From: DASTFY01 sp963829955
GTDB taxonomy: Bacteria > Actinomycetota > Acidimicrobiia > Acidimicrobiales > Ilumatobacteraceae
Length of the DNA stretch: 64,000 bases
Assembly: GCA_963829955.1 (NCBI GenBank)
Contig: CAWHKS010000019.1
Location: forward strand, 1-64,000
Direction: 5' to 3'
Position 1 is the stretch's first letter. Each line of letters opens with the position of its first letter. This document shows, piece after piece, positions 1 through 8,530 of this stretch. The notes under the pieces were generated by a model, which ran no database searches, was not told the origin of the DNA, and saw only the letters and a list, made by a program, of their open reading frames with translations. The position numbers and the translations under genes are program-made.

Positions 1-2
1 TG

Positions 3-770
3 ACCCTCGCCGGCGTCGTCGCCATCGAGCAGTTCGGCTTCGCCAACCGCGGTGGGGCGCCGGCCCATGGGGCTCACCCGTACGCGCAGCCCGGCCTGTT
101 CGGGGTCGATCTCGGAACGAGCAGGCCGAGTTACGGGGGCTCGACGACAAGGTTCCGAGCCCGGTGCTCGGCTTCGTGTACCTCGGCGTCGTGGTACGCG
201 CTGTGCCTTCTCGTCGCTCAGCTGCGCCGGAGCGTCCTCGGCCAGCAGATGCTCGCCGTGCGGGCGAACGAGCGCGCCGCCGCCGCCGCCGGCATCAACG
301 TCGCCCGGGTCAAGGTCACGGCGTACGCGATCTCCTCGTTCATCGCTGGCACCGCAGGGTGGATGTACACGTACAACTTCGGCTCGGTGAGCGCCGCCCG
401 CTTCGGGTTCCTCATCGCGCTCGGCTTCGTCGCCTTCGCCTACATCGGCGGCATCACGATGGTCTCAGGTGCCGTGATCGGCGGCCTCGTGGCGACCGAG
501 GGTCTCGTGCCGTACTTCTTCGAGGAGCTCTTCGGCATCTCCGGCAACTGGACGCTGCTCGTCGGCGGGTTGATCCTCATCGTCACCCTGATCCAGAACC
601 CCGAAGGCATTGCGGGTACCACCTACCGCAAGAAGCAGGCGGCGAAACGGGCGAAGGAAGTGGCAACGGCCGAGGCGCAGGCGATCCGCGAGGCCGAAGC
701 CGACCGCGAACAGGACGTAGGTCCGGAGGCGGACCCCGGTGGGCGCGCTGCGGTGGTGAGCAAATCGTGA
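3..770 (+). pseudogene. livM: Branched-chain amino acid ABC transporter permease LivM, 3' part, two compensating frameshifts
   Basis: LivM is one of the two membrane subunits of the LIV importer family. The N-terminal part lies beyond the left edge. From about 199 the protein is well conserved: a cytoplasmic coupling loop (RANERAAAAAGINV), several hydrophobic segments, then NPEGIAG and a Lys/Glu-rich tail. Between about 115 and 196 the conserved protein is found only in another frame (LDDKVPSPVLGFVYLGVV), so two small indels cancel each other. The TGA stop overlaps the livG start as GTGA. Substrate could also be an amide or urea-like solute, since these families are hard to separate by sequence alone. 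Confidence 0.75.
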
Positions 771-1528
771 GCGTGCTCACGGCCCGCGGTATCTCGGTGT
801 CGTTCGGCGGCGTGCACGCCGTCATCGACGGCGACCTCGACGTCGATGACGGCCAGCTGGTCGGCCTGATCGGCCCGAACGGCGCCGGGAAGACGACCTT
901 CGTCGACGCAATCACCGGCTTCGTGCCTCATCGGGGGACCGTCGAGCTGGGCGGCACCGACATCACCCGGCTGTCCCCGCACGCCCACGCCCGACAGGGC
1001 CTGGCCCGGACATGGCAGGCCATCGAGCTGTTCGACGACCTGACCGTGCGGGAGAACCTCACCGTCGCCGCTGACCATCCGTCCGTGGGCGCGGTGGTGT
1101 CCGAGCTGTTCGGCCGCATGGTTGATCGTTCCGAGGCGATGGACAAGGCGCTCGACGTGTTCGCACTCGGCACCCTCGCGGACGTGACGCCCAGCGAGCT
1201 GACCCAGGGCCAACGGAAGCTGGTGGCCGTCGCCCGGGCGCTGGCCGCCCGCCCCAAGCTCCTCTGCCTCGACGAGCCGGCTGCCGGGCTCGACAAGCAG
1301 CAGTCCGTCACGTTCGGCCGGCACCTGCGCGAGATCGTCGACCGAGGCACGCCCACGCTCCTCATCGACCATGACATGGGGCTCGTGCTCGGGATCTGCG
1401 ACTACGTGGTCGTGATCGAGTTCGGCAAGGTCATCGCCCGAGGTACCCCGACCGAGGTGCGGGCCGACCCGAGTGTCGTCGACGCGTACCTGGGCGCCAC
1501 GGCGTCCGAGCTGGAATCGGCCGGTTGA
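767..1528 (+). CDS. livG: Branched-chain amino acid ABC transporter ATP-binding protein LivG
   Basis: ATPase subunit energising the LIV-type importer on the inner face of the membrane. It shows a Walker A (GPNGAGKTT, about residue 37), a signature LTQGQRKLVAVARAL, a Walker B LLCLDEPAAGLD and a switch histidine in LLIDHDMGLV. About 253 residues, normal for LivG. The GTG at 767 is chosen because it overlaps the livM stop and starts the protein just before the first strand (TARGISVSFGG). The signature reads LTQGQ, where LSxGQ is usual. It is the only gene left of 4.8 kb that reads through without damage. Confidence 0.85.
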   Translation: MSVLTARGISVSFGGVHAVIDGDLDVDDGQLVGLIGPNGAGKTTFVDAITGFVPHRGTVELGGTDITRLSPHAHARQGLARTWQAIELFDDLTVRENLTVAADHPSVGAVVSELFGRMVDRSEAMDKALDVFALGTLADVTPSELTQGQRKLVAVARALAARPKLLCLDEPAAGLDKQQSVTFGRHLREIVDRGTPTLLIDHDMGLVLGICDYVVVIEFGKVIARGTPTEVRADPSVVDAYLGATASELESAG

Positions 1529-2263
1529 TGGCTGCTGTTCCCGTCCTCGAGCTCGACGGCCTCTCGGCGGGATACGACACTGCCGCGGTCCTGCGGCACC
1601 TCGACCTGCACATCGATCCTGGCGAGGTCGTCGCCCTGCTCGGACCCAACGGCGCCGGCAAGACCACGACCCTGCGGGGCCATCTCCGGCCTCATCCGCC
1701 CGATGGCAGGCGTGATCCACGTCGACGGAGCCGACATCGCCCGGAAGTCACCCGCCGCTCGCCGCGCAAGCTCGGCATCGCTCACGTGCCAGAGAGTAAG
1801 GGGTGCTGCTCGGGTTGACGGTCGCCGAGCACTTCCACCTCGGGTACCACGGTGAACGCCTCGACGCCGACGTCGCCTACGGGTACTTCCCCGCGCTGGC
1901 CGGTCTCGCCGACCGTCGCGCCGGGCTGCTCTTCGGCAGCAAGCAGCAGATGCTCACGCTCGGCCGGGCCCTGGCCCGCCGGCAGCGACTGCTGCTGCTC
2001 GACGAGCTCTCGCTCGGGCTGGCCCCGGTGATCGTCGAGCGGCTCCTCCCTGTGGTGACGTCGTACACGAAGGACAAGCATTCCGCGGTGCTGCTGGTGG
2101 AGCAGCACATCCACATCGCGCTCGCCGTGGCGGATCGGGGATACGTGCTCTCGCACGGCGAGCTGGTCGTCCACCAGTAGGGGTCGAAGCGCTTCCGCGC
2201 CGACCACCAGCTCATCCTGTCGAGCTACCTCGGTGAGCAGGAGACGACGACGCGACGGAAGTG
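1528..2263 (+). pseudogene. livF: Branched-chain amino acid ABC transporter ATP-binding protein LivF, broken
   Basis: Second ATPase of the LIV importer. It starts at ATG 1528, overlapping the livG stop. Walker A GPNGAGKTTTLR is intact, but the frame is lost near 1677, near 1768 and near 1795, and the conserved tail (RADHQLILSSYLGEQE) is separated from the body by an in-frame TAG at 2178. Key motifs also differ: the signature expected as LSGGEQQ reads LFGSKQQ, and DEMSLGLAP reads DELSLGLAP. Several indels plus substitutions in one gene mean either a decayed copy or a poorly determined stretch of sequence. Confidence 0.75.
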
Positions 2264-2264
2264 A

Positions 2265-2674
2265 TCAGACGCTGAGGTCGATGGCGTTGATGCGCACGGG
2301 GTCGACGGTGACGACGACACGACGGCCGTCCGGGCCGTCCATCGGCGCGCAGGTCAGCCCCCGCCGTACTTGCCGCCGAGGCGACTGTCCGCGGAACGCG
2401 TAGTCGTCATCGGGGTCGAGCGTGGCGTCACCACGGATCTCCACGTAGCGAGCGGGGTTCGCCGGATCAAGGATGAAGACGGTGACCGCCGGGTTGGCGG
2501 CGAGGTTCTTGGTCTTCTGGCGGGCGACGTTGAGCGACACCTTCACCACGCCGTCCTCAGTGAGGAACCGACCGCGGACACTTGTGGCCGGCCGTGGAGG
2601 CCGACGGTCGCGATCGTGGCCACGGAAGCGTCCAGCAGATCGGTGTGAGTCGACGGAACCGAGAGCGCAGGCAT
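2265..2674 (-). pseudogene. PPOX-class (pyridoxamine 5'-phosphate oxidase-like) FMN/F420-binding protein, frameshifted
   Basis: Small split-barrel flavin or F420 binding protein. The start MPALSVPSTHTDLLDAS and strand VATIATVGLHGRPQVSAV read in one frame, and FLTEDGVVKVSLNVARQKTKNL through the Pro-rich DPANPARYVEIRGDA core in another, with the switch near 2570 (a single missing base would restore VWFLTED). A second frame disturbance lies before the C-terminal VVVTVDPVRINAIDLSV. Members are often F420H2-dependent reductases in actinobacteria; the precise reaction cannot be told here. Confidence 0.65.
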
Positions 2675-2790
2675 CGAACGCCGCTCCTTTCGCTGATCGG
2701 GCGGCCTCGTCGTAGGCTCTGGCGTTGGCGCCGCTCGCCGTGAAGCTCGTGTGCGCCTTGGGGGACATCGCACACTTCGGAGGTCAGGCC

Positions 2791-3957
2791 ATGCGGCGTA
2801 GTACGGACAGGATCCTCACGACCCACGTCGGCGCGCTGCCCGCCCCCGACGACGTGTGGGCGCAACTCGACGTCAGCGACGAGCGTCTCGGCGAGGCGGT
2901 GACCGACGTGTGCAACATGCAGACGAGCATCGGCGTCGACTTCATCAACGAGGGCGAGCTCACCAAGGGCGGGCACTGGACGCAGTACCTCGCCGCCCGC
3001 CTCGGGGGATACGAGCCCTCGCCGGAGCGCGGCGGCCTCGGCAAGCTGCTGATGTCGAGCGCCGACTGGGTCGAGTTCGACGAGTTCTACCTCGCGGTAC
3101 TCCAGAACGGCACGCTGTTCGAACAGTCGGGATCAGCGCCTCACGTGCCGGAAGGGGCGGAGGACAGCATCGCCTTCGTCGAGGACTGGGTGTGCACCGG
3201 TGCCGATCACCTTCCGCGGCGAGCGCCTGCTCGAGCGCGAGATCGCCATGCTGACGGCCGCGCTGGGCGGCCGTCCGCCATCCGATGCGTTCCTGACGAC
3301 GACGGCCCCTCTCAGTGTGGAGCCCGGACGCGCCAAGGGGTTCTACGGATCGGAAGAGGAGCACGTCTTCGCCGTCGCGGAGGCGATGCGGGTCGGGTCC
3401 GAAACGATCGCCGCCGCCGGATTCCAAGTGCAGATCGACGACGCCTGGCTCGGCGGCCTGTGGGACCGCATCGGGCTCGGCATGGGGCTCGACGGATACC
3501 GCAAGTACTGCCAGATTCGGGTCGAGGCGCTCAACCACGCCTTGCGGAACGTGCCCGAGGAGCAAATCCGGTATCACCTGTGCTGGGGGAGCTGGCATGG
3601 TCCGCACTTCCGCGATCTGCCGCTGCCCGACGTCGTCGACATCCTGCTCTAGATGAAGGCGCAAACCTACCCGTTCGAGGCGGCCAACGTGCGGCACGAG
3701 CAGAAGTAGCGGTGTGGGAGCGGACCTAGCTCCCCGACGGGAAGCTGCCGCTCCGGGCGTCGTGACCCATTCGACGCGGTTGATCGAGCATCCGGAACTC
3801 GTGGCGAGCCATCCAGCGCTTCGCCCGGCTAGTCGACGCGAGAACGTGATCGCGTCCACGGATTGCGGGCTTGGCCTGCGATGCCATCCGCAAATGGCCG
3901 CGCCAAGCTGAAGGCGCTGGTGGACGGCGCCGCGCTGGCGACGGACGCCCTGTGGTG
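2791..3957 (+). pseudogene. Cobalamin-independent methionine synthase II-like protein (MetE C-terminal family), broken
   Basis: Homologue of the MetE catalytic barrel, a family whose stand-alone members transfer methyl groups or act on other thiols. It begins MRRSTDRILTTHVGALPAP, with the conserved N-terminal strand and VDFINEGELTKGGHW. The frame shifts near 3198; conserved sequence resumes (ITFRGERLLEREIAML, VQIDDAWL, RYHLCWGSWHG) to a TAG at 3650-3652. Conserved pieces continue past it in changing frames (KAQTYPFEAANVRHE, GVVTHSTRLIEHPELV, NVIASTDCGLG) to about 3957. The Cys-containing STDCGLG zinc-ligand segment is thus cut off from the barrel. Confidence 0.7.
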
Positions 3958-4030
3958 ATCGACATGGTGATGGAGACGCGGTGATGGACGCGGTGATCGC
4001 CGCCTCTCGCGGACCTCTGGCCGATCTAGC

Positions 4031-4792
4031 TCAGTAGCTGGTCAGCGTGGCGCCACCGTCGCACTCGATGCGCTGACCGGTCACGTAGCCCGCCCGTCAC
4101 TGCACAGCTCCCAGGACCACCTGGGCCACATCGGCCGGCTGGCGCACGCGCCCGAACGGCGACGTCGTCGAGCGGGCGGATGTCGGTCACCCCGGCCATT
4201 GCCTTGACGAGCCGCTCGCCCATGTCCGTGTCGACCAGTCCGGGGCGACCACGTTGACGTGGATCCCGTGCCGGCGCTCCTCCTTGGCCAGGGTGAAGGC
4301 CAGCGACTCGAGCGCGGCCTTGCCCATGTTGTACGGCGCACCGTGGGCGGCGTGATGGAGGTGGCCACGGACGAGACCATCACGATGTCGCCGCGGCCGG
4401 GTCCGCATCGAGGGCAGCACCAGCCGGCAGAGGTGGTGCGGACCCAACGCGTGCGTGGCGACGAGCGAGCCAGCTCGGCCGGGTCGGTGTCGACGACCGC
4501 TTCCCGCAACTGGCGATGTCCCCGTTGTTGACGAGCAGGTCGACGGAGCCGAAGTCGCCCACCACCGCGTCGACCATGCGGGCGTCCTGCTCCGCGTCGT
4601 CGACGCTGGCCTGGTACGCCGCGGCCGTGCCCCCGGCGGAGGTGATCGCCTCGACGGTGGCCTGCGCGACTCCTCGTCGCGGCGGTAGTTGACCGCCACG
4701 ACGACCCTTCGGCCGCCAGCAGCTCCAGATGCCTCTCCCGATCCCCGGCCGCCCCGGGTCACCAACGCCACCCGTCCATCAAGCTGTCCCAT
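4031..4792 (-). pseudogene. Short-chain dehydrogenase/reductase (SDR), multiply frameshifted
   Basis: Classical Rossmann-fold NAD(P) oxidoreductase in pieces. The start MGQLDGRVALVTRGGRGSG corresponds to the TGxxxGIG dinucleotide-binding segment with the first Gly altered to Arg. The later segments SVDLLVNNGDIA (NNAG motif), YNMGKAALESLAFTLAKE (catalytic YxxxK) and YVTGQRIECDGGATLT (C-terminus) are all recognisable but lie in different frames. At least three indels are needed to restore the gene. It is divergent from the CDF gene. Confidence 0.7.
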
Positions 4793-4837
4793 GCCGCCAC
4801 GATGACCGCGTCCGGGTGCCTGTGCCAACCTACGGTC

Positions 4838-5767
4838 GTGCACGAAGGCAGCAAGCGAGCCATCATCGCCGCCCTGCTGGCCAACTTCGGGATCGCCGTC
4901 CTCAAGTTCATCGGGTGGATCGTGACCCAGTCGGCCAGCCTCCTGGCCGAGTGCGTGCACTCCATGGCCGACACCGGCAACCAGGCGCTCCTGCTGTTCG
5001 GCGGCCGGCGGGCGGCCCGCAAGGCCACGCCGACGCATCCTTTCGGGTACGGGCGCGAGCGGTACTTCTGGAGCTTCATCGTGGCCCAGGTGCTGTTCCT
5101 GCTCGGCGGCGCCTTCGCCATCTACGAGGGCATCGAGAAGCTCCGCCATCCGCACGAACCGGAGTCGCTCTGGTGGGCGGTCGGCATCCTGGTCGGGGCG
5201 ATCGTCTTCGAAGCCTTCTCGTTCCGCACCGCGGTGCACGAGACCCAGCGGGTGAAGGGCCAGTCGTCCTACTTCAACTTCATCCGGCGTTCGAAGTCGC
5301 CCGAGTTGCCGGTGGTGCTGCTGGAGGACTCGGGTGCCCTCATCGGCCTCTTCCTCGCCCTGTTCGGCGTGGTCATGTCCAAGATCACCGGCAACGGCCG
5401 CTGGGACGCGCTGGGTTCGCTCTGCATCGGCGTGCTGCTGTGCGTCATCGCCATCTTCCTGGCCATCGAGATGAAGGGGCTGCTCATCGGGGAATCCGCG
5501 TCGCCGGAGATGGAGCAGCAGATCGTGACCGCTCTCACCGGTAACGAGAACGTCACCCGCCTCATCCACATGAAGACGCAGCACCTGGGGCCGGACGAGG
5601 TCCTGGTGGCGGCCAAGGTCGAGTTCGACCGTGACCTGAGCGTGGACGATCTGTCCGACGCCATAGACCAGGCCGAAGCCGAAGTCCGGCGGGCCGTACC
5701 CGCGGCCCGCCTCATCTACCTCGAACCGGACATCCACCGCGACACGACTGACGTGGCGGGCGGGTGA
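4838..5767 (+). CDS. Cation diffusion facilitator (CDF) family metal transporter
   Basis: Proton-coupled exporter of divalent metal such as zinc, cobalt or manganese across the cytoplasmic membrane. About six membrane segments are visible. The metal-site motifs are AECVHSMADTGNQ (His and Asp of the first site) and LLEDSGALIG in a later helix, followed by a cytoplasmic ferredoxin-like tail (VLVAAKVEFDRDLSVDDL). The GTG at 4838 is preferred because the family begins close to GSKRAIIAALLANFGIAVLKF; an ATG at 4802 would leave only 9 bases to the divergent SDR start. The EamA gene overlaps its stop by 4 bases, so the two are probably cotranscribed. Confidence 0.85.
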   Translation: MHEGSKRAIIAALLANFGIAVLKFIGWIVTQSASLLAECVHSMADTGNQALLLFGGRRAARKATPTHPFGYGRERYFWSFIVAQVLFLLGGAFAIYEGIEKLRHPHEPESLWWAVGILVGAIVFEAFSFRTAVHETQRVKGQSSYFNFIRRSKSPELPVVLLEDSGALIGLFLALFGVVMSKITGNGRWDALGSLCIGVLLCVIAIFLAIEMKGLLIGESASPEMEQQIVTALTGNENVTRLIHMKTQHLGPDEVLVAAKVEFDRDLSVDDLSDAIDQAEAEVRRAVPAARLIYLEPDIHRDTTDVAGG

Positions 5768-6696
5768 CGGCCGCGCCGCCTGTCGCCCCGACCACCCACG
5801 GGACCACCATCGGCCTGCTGGCCGTCGTCGTCGCCCTGCTCGGGCTGTCGCTCGGCTCGACGATCGTGAAGTGGATCGGCGCACCCGGCCTCACGACCGC
5901 GACCTGGCGGCTGGTCTTCGGGGCCGCCATCTGGATGATCGTCCTCCACGCCCGCGGTGGTCGCCTTTCGACCCGGGCAGTCCGGCTGGCGGGCCCGAGC
6001 GCGTTCTTCTTCGCCACCGACCTCGGGCTGTTCTTCGTGGCCGTGACGAAGACGAGCGTGGCCAACGCGGAGTTCATCGGGAGCCTGGTGCCAGTCATGG
6101 TGGTGCCGTTCGCCTCGCTGCTCTTCCACGAGCGTCTCCGCATCACGTCGCTGGCGTGGGGAGCGCTGGCGCTCGGCGGCGTGGCCTTGATCCTCTTCAC
6201 CACGCCGAGCAGCGGCACGAGCACGACGGTGGGCAACGCGCTGGCCTTCGGTGCCATGTGCATGTGGGCCGGCTACCTGCTGAGCGCCCGTGGCGCCCGC
6301 GCCGTGCTCGGCACGACGGAGTTCATGACGACGGTGGCCGTGCTGGCGAGCTGTCTGCTCCTTCCGGTGGCTGCCGTCGCCGGGAAGCTGTGGGAAGTCC
6401 CTGCCGGAGGCTGGAAGGACCTGGTGCTGCTCGCCGTGCTGACCGGGACCATCTGCCACGGGTTGCTGGCCTGGGCCCAGACCCGCGTGCCGGTGTCGAC
6501 CATCGCCATCCTGCAGGTGGCCAACCCCGCGCTGGCCACGGTGTGGGCGTACCTGGTGCTCGGCGAGACCATCACCGCCATCCAGGCCGTCGGCATGGCG
6601 ATCGTCATCGCCGCCCTGGCCGCGTTCACGATGTCGAGCCGGCGGGCGGTACCATTGGTGCTCGACACCGGGGAGCTCGGAGGACCGTCGGGCTGA
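5764..6696 (+). CDS. EamA/DMT-family permease
   Basis: Drug/metabolite-transporter-type membrane protein made of two EamA repeats, about ten hydrophobic segments in 310 residues. Each half carries the usual late signature: FIGSLVPVMVVPFASLLFHERL in the first and ILQVANPALATVWAYLVLGE in the second. The GTG start overlaps the CDF stop (GTGA). Its own TGA stop (6694-6696) forms part of the CUGAGA motif of the TPP riboswitch, so its last codons and the aptamer share DNA. Transported compound unknown; closeness to thiamine genes is a hint, not proof. Confidence 0.85.
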   Translation: MTAAPPVAPTTHGTTIGLLAVVVALLGLSLGSTIVKWIGAPGLTTATWRLVFGAAIWMIVLHARGGRLSTRAVRLAGPSAFFFATDLGLFFVAVTKTSVANAEFIGSLVPVMVVPFASLLFHERLRITSLAWGALALGGVALILFTTPSSGTSTTVGNALAFGAMCMWAGYLLSARGARAVLGTTEFMTTVAVLASCLLLPVAAVAGKLWEVPAGGWKDLVLLAVLTGTICHGLLAWAQTRVPVSTIAILQVANPALATVWAYLVLGETITAIQAVGMAIVIAALAAFTMSSRRAVPLVLDTGELGGPSG

Positions 6697-6760
6697 GAGG
6701 GTGGTCGCCGCCACCGACCCACGAACCTGATCTGGGTAATGCCAGCGGAGGGACACGGTG
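6666..6760 (+). promoter_or_regulatory. TPP (THI-box) riboswitch controlling thiN-thiBPQ
   Basis: The conserved aptamer landmarks are present in order: GGGCTGAGAGGG at 6690-6701, then GAACCTGATCTGGGTAATGC at 6723-6742, then GCGGAGGGA at 6745-6753. The closing P1 helix can form from CACCG (6666-6670) and CGGTG (6756-6760). The thiN start codon GTG (6758-6760) lies in the 3' strand of P1 and the Shine-Dalgarno GGAGGG lies in the conserved 3' element, so TPP binding should directly hide the ribosome site. No terminator is evident, so translational control is inferred. Confidence 0.93.
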
Positions 6761-7429
6761 GGTCGAACAGCCGTCATCGTCATCGGGGGAGGCACACCGG
6801 ACGAGCGCGTGTGCGCCGAGCTCCCGGCCGAACGTCGCGTCATCGCGGCAGACTCCGGCCTGGACGCCGCCCGCCTCCTCGGCCTGACGGTCGATCTGCT
6901 CGTCGGCGACCTCGACTCGGTCTCCCCCGCCGGGCTGGCCACCGCCGAGGCGGCCGGCACGGCGGTCGAGCGCCATCCACCCGCCAAGGACGCCACCGAC
7001 ACCGAGCTGGCCATCGCCGCGGCGCGGCGGGATGGTTGCGACCATCTGATCGGAGTGTCGGGCGGACCGCGCGCCGACGATCCGCGCCTCGACCACGAGC
7101 TGGGTGGCCTGCTGGCCTTCACCCGGCCGGACCTGGCCCCCGCCCGGGTCGAGCTGTGGTGGGGATCGACCCACCTCGCGGTGCTGCACGGGCCGGCGAG
7201 CGCGACGCTGCGGGGCCAGCCGGGCGACATCGTCTCGCTCCTGCCCCTCCACGGTCCGGCGTCGGGAATCATCACCACCGGCCTCCGCTACCCACTGCAC
7301 GCCGAAGAACTCCCACCGGGGAGCAGCCGCGGCCTGAGCAACCTCGTCGAGGACGCGCCGGCCTCCGTCCGGCTCGATCTCGGCACCCTGCTCGTCATCC
7401 ACCCCCGAGCGCCTGGAGGCCTCCCATGA
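6758..7429 (+). CDS. thiN: Thiamine diphosphokinase (thiamine pyrophosphokinase)
   Basis: Transfers pyrophosphate from ATP to thiamine, giving the cofactor TPP in the cytosol. Family motifs in order: AADSGLDAA, LLVGDLDSVS, KDATDTELAIAAA (substrate/ATP loop) and GGPRADDPRLDHELGGLL (the GGxxxRxDH box, slightly longer here). The C-terminal sandwich domain ends LGTLLVIHP. 223 residues, normal length. The GTG start sits inside the TPP riboswitch, and the stop overlaps the thiB ATG by 4 bases, so salvage and import are coupled. Paired with the thiamine importer, it implies the cell lives partly on imported thiamine. Confidence 0.93.
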   Translation: MGRTAVIVIGGGTPDERVCAELPAERRVIAADSGLDAARLLGLTVDLLVGDLDSVSPAGLATAEAAGTAVERHPPAKDATDTELAIAAARRDGCDHLIGVSGGPRADDPRLDHELGGLLAFTRPDLAPARVELWWGSTHLAVLHGPASATLRGQPGDIVSLLPLHGPASGIITTGLRYPLHAEELPPGSSRGLSNLVEDAPASVRLDLGTLLVIHPRAPGGLP

Positions 7430-8499
7430 CCTCGTTCAGAAGTTCCATCCTGCGAACGAGTGCCGTCCTCCTCGCCGCTGTCGCGGTCATGTCGGCCTGC
7501 GGCAGCGACGACGACGGCGGTTCCGGCGCGCCGGCAGGGATCACGCTGCTCACCTACGACGCGTTCACCGAGCCGGAGGCGCTCGCCCGGTTCACTGAGG
7601 AGACGGGCATCACCGTGACGGTGGCCAAGGGCGGCGACGCGGGAACCCTCGTGAACAAGGCCATCCTCACCGCCGGCCGGCCCGAGGGCGACGTGCTCTG
7701 GGGCCTCGACAACACGCTCCTGTCGCGCGCGCTCGGCGAGGACGTCTTCCTGCCCTACGAGTCGCCCGAGCTCGACGCGCTGGAGCCCTCTGCGGTCGAC
7801 CTCGTGCCCGGCCACGAGGTCACGCCGGTCGACACGGGCGACGTCTGCCTGAACGTCGACACCGGCTGGTTCGCCGAGAAGGGCCTGGAGCCGCCGGCGT
7901 CGTTCGAGGACCTGGCCGATCCGGCCTACCGGGATACCCTCGTGGTCCAGAACCCGGCCTCGTCGTCGCCCGGCCTCGCCTTCCTCCTCGCCACCGTGGC
8001 CCACTTCGGGGACGACGGCTACCTCGGGTTCTGGGACCAGCTCCGGGCCAACGGCGTCGAGGTCGTCGAGGACTGGGACACCGCGTACTACTCGTCGTTC
8101 TCCGCCGGCGGTTCGGGCGGCACCAGGCCGGTCGTGGTGAGCTACGCGTCGAGCCCGCCGGCCACGATCTACTTCGCCGAGGAGCCGAAGCCCACCGAGC
8201 CCACCACCGCCTCCGTCGAGGCGACCTGCTTCCGCCAGGTCGAGTTCGCGGGCGTGCTCCGCGGGACCGAGCACGAAGACGAGGCGCGCCGCCTCATCGA
8301 CTTCCTGGTCGGCGAGGAGCTGCAGTCCGAGCTGCCTCTCACCAACTTCGTGTACCCGGTGCGACGGGACGTGGCCTTGCCGCAGCTCTTCGTTGACTTC
8401 GCCCCGCCGGCGGCCGAGCCGCTGACCCTCGCTCCCGAGGACATCGCCGAGCACCGCGACGAGTGGATCGAGGCGTGGACGCAGACCGTGCTGCGGTGA
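7426..8499 (+). CDS. thiB: Thiamine ABC transporter substrate-binding lipoprotein
   Basis: Extracellular receptor that hands thiamine to ThiP. The N-terminus has a basic start, a hydrophobic stretch and a lipobox-like MSAC at about residue 23-26, so it is probably a lipoprotein. The mature part begins ITLLTYDAF, a typical opening of ThiB-type periplasmic binding proteins, followed by FTEETGITVTVAKGGDAG and GDVLWGLDNTLL. 357 residues, near the family norm. It is translationally coupled to thiN (ATGA overlap) and 31 bases before thiP; the operon context supports thiamine over other ligands. Confidence 0.9.
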   Translation: MTSFRSSILRTSAVLLAAVAVMSACGSDDDGGSGAPAGITLLTYDAFTEPEALARFTEETGITVTVAKGGDAGTLVNKAILTAGRPEGDVLWGLDNTLLSRALGEDVFLPYESPELDALEPSAVDLVPGHEVTPVDTGDVCLNVDTGWFAEKGLEPPASFEDLADPAYRDTLVVQNPASSSPGLAFLLATVAHFGDDGYLGFWDQLRANGVEVVEDWDTAYYSSFSAGGSGGTRPVVVSYASSPPATIYFAEEPKPTEPTTASVEATCFRQVEFAGVLRGTEHEDEARRLIDFLVGEELQSELPLTNFVYPVRRDVALPQLFVDFAPPAAEPLTLAPEDIAEHRDEWIEAWTQTVLR

Positions 8500-8530
8500 C
8501 GGGCCCGGCACGAGCGGCGCGAGCGGCGCG

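Noticed and set aside
4187..5884. A long minus-strand frame opposite the CDF gene
   Set aside because: Compositional shadow; the CDF motifs on the plus strand explain the region. Only the part beyond 4792 joins real SDR pieces by chance.
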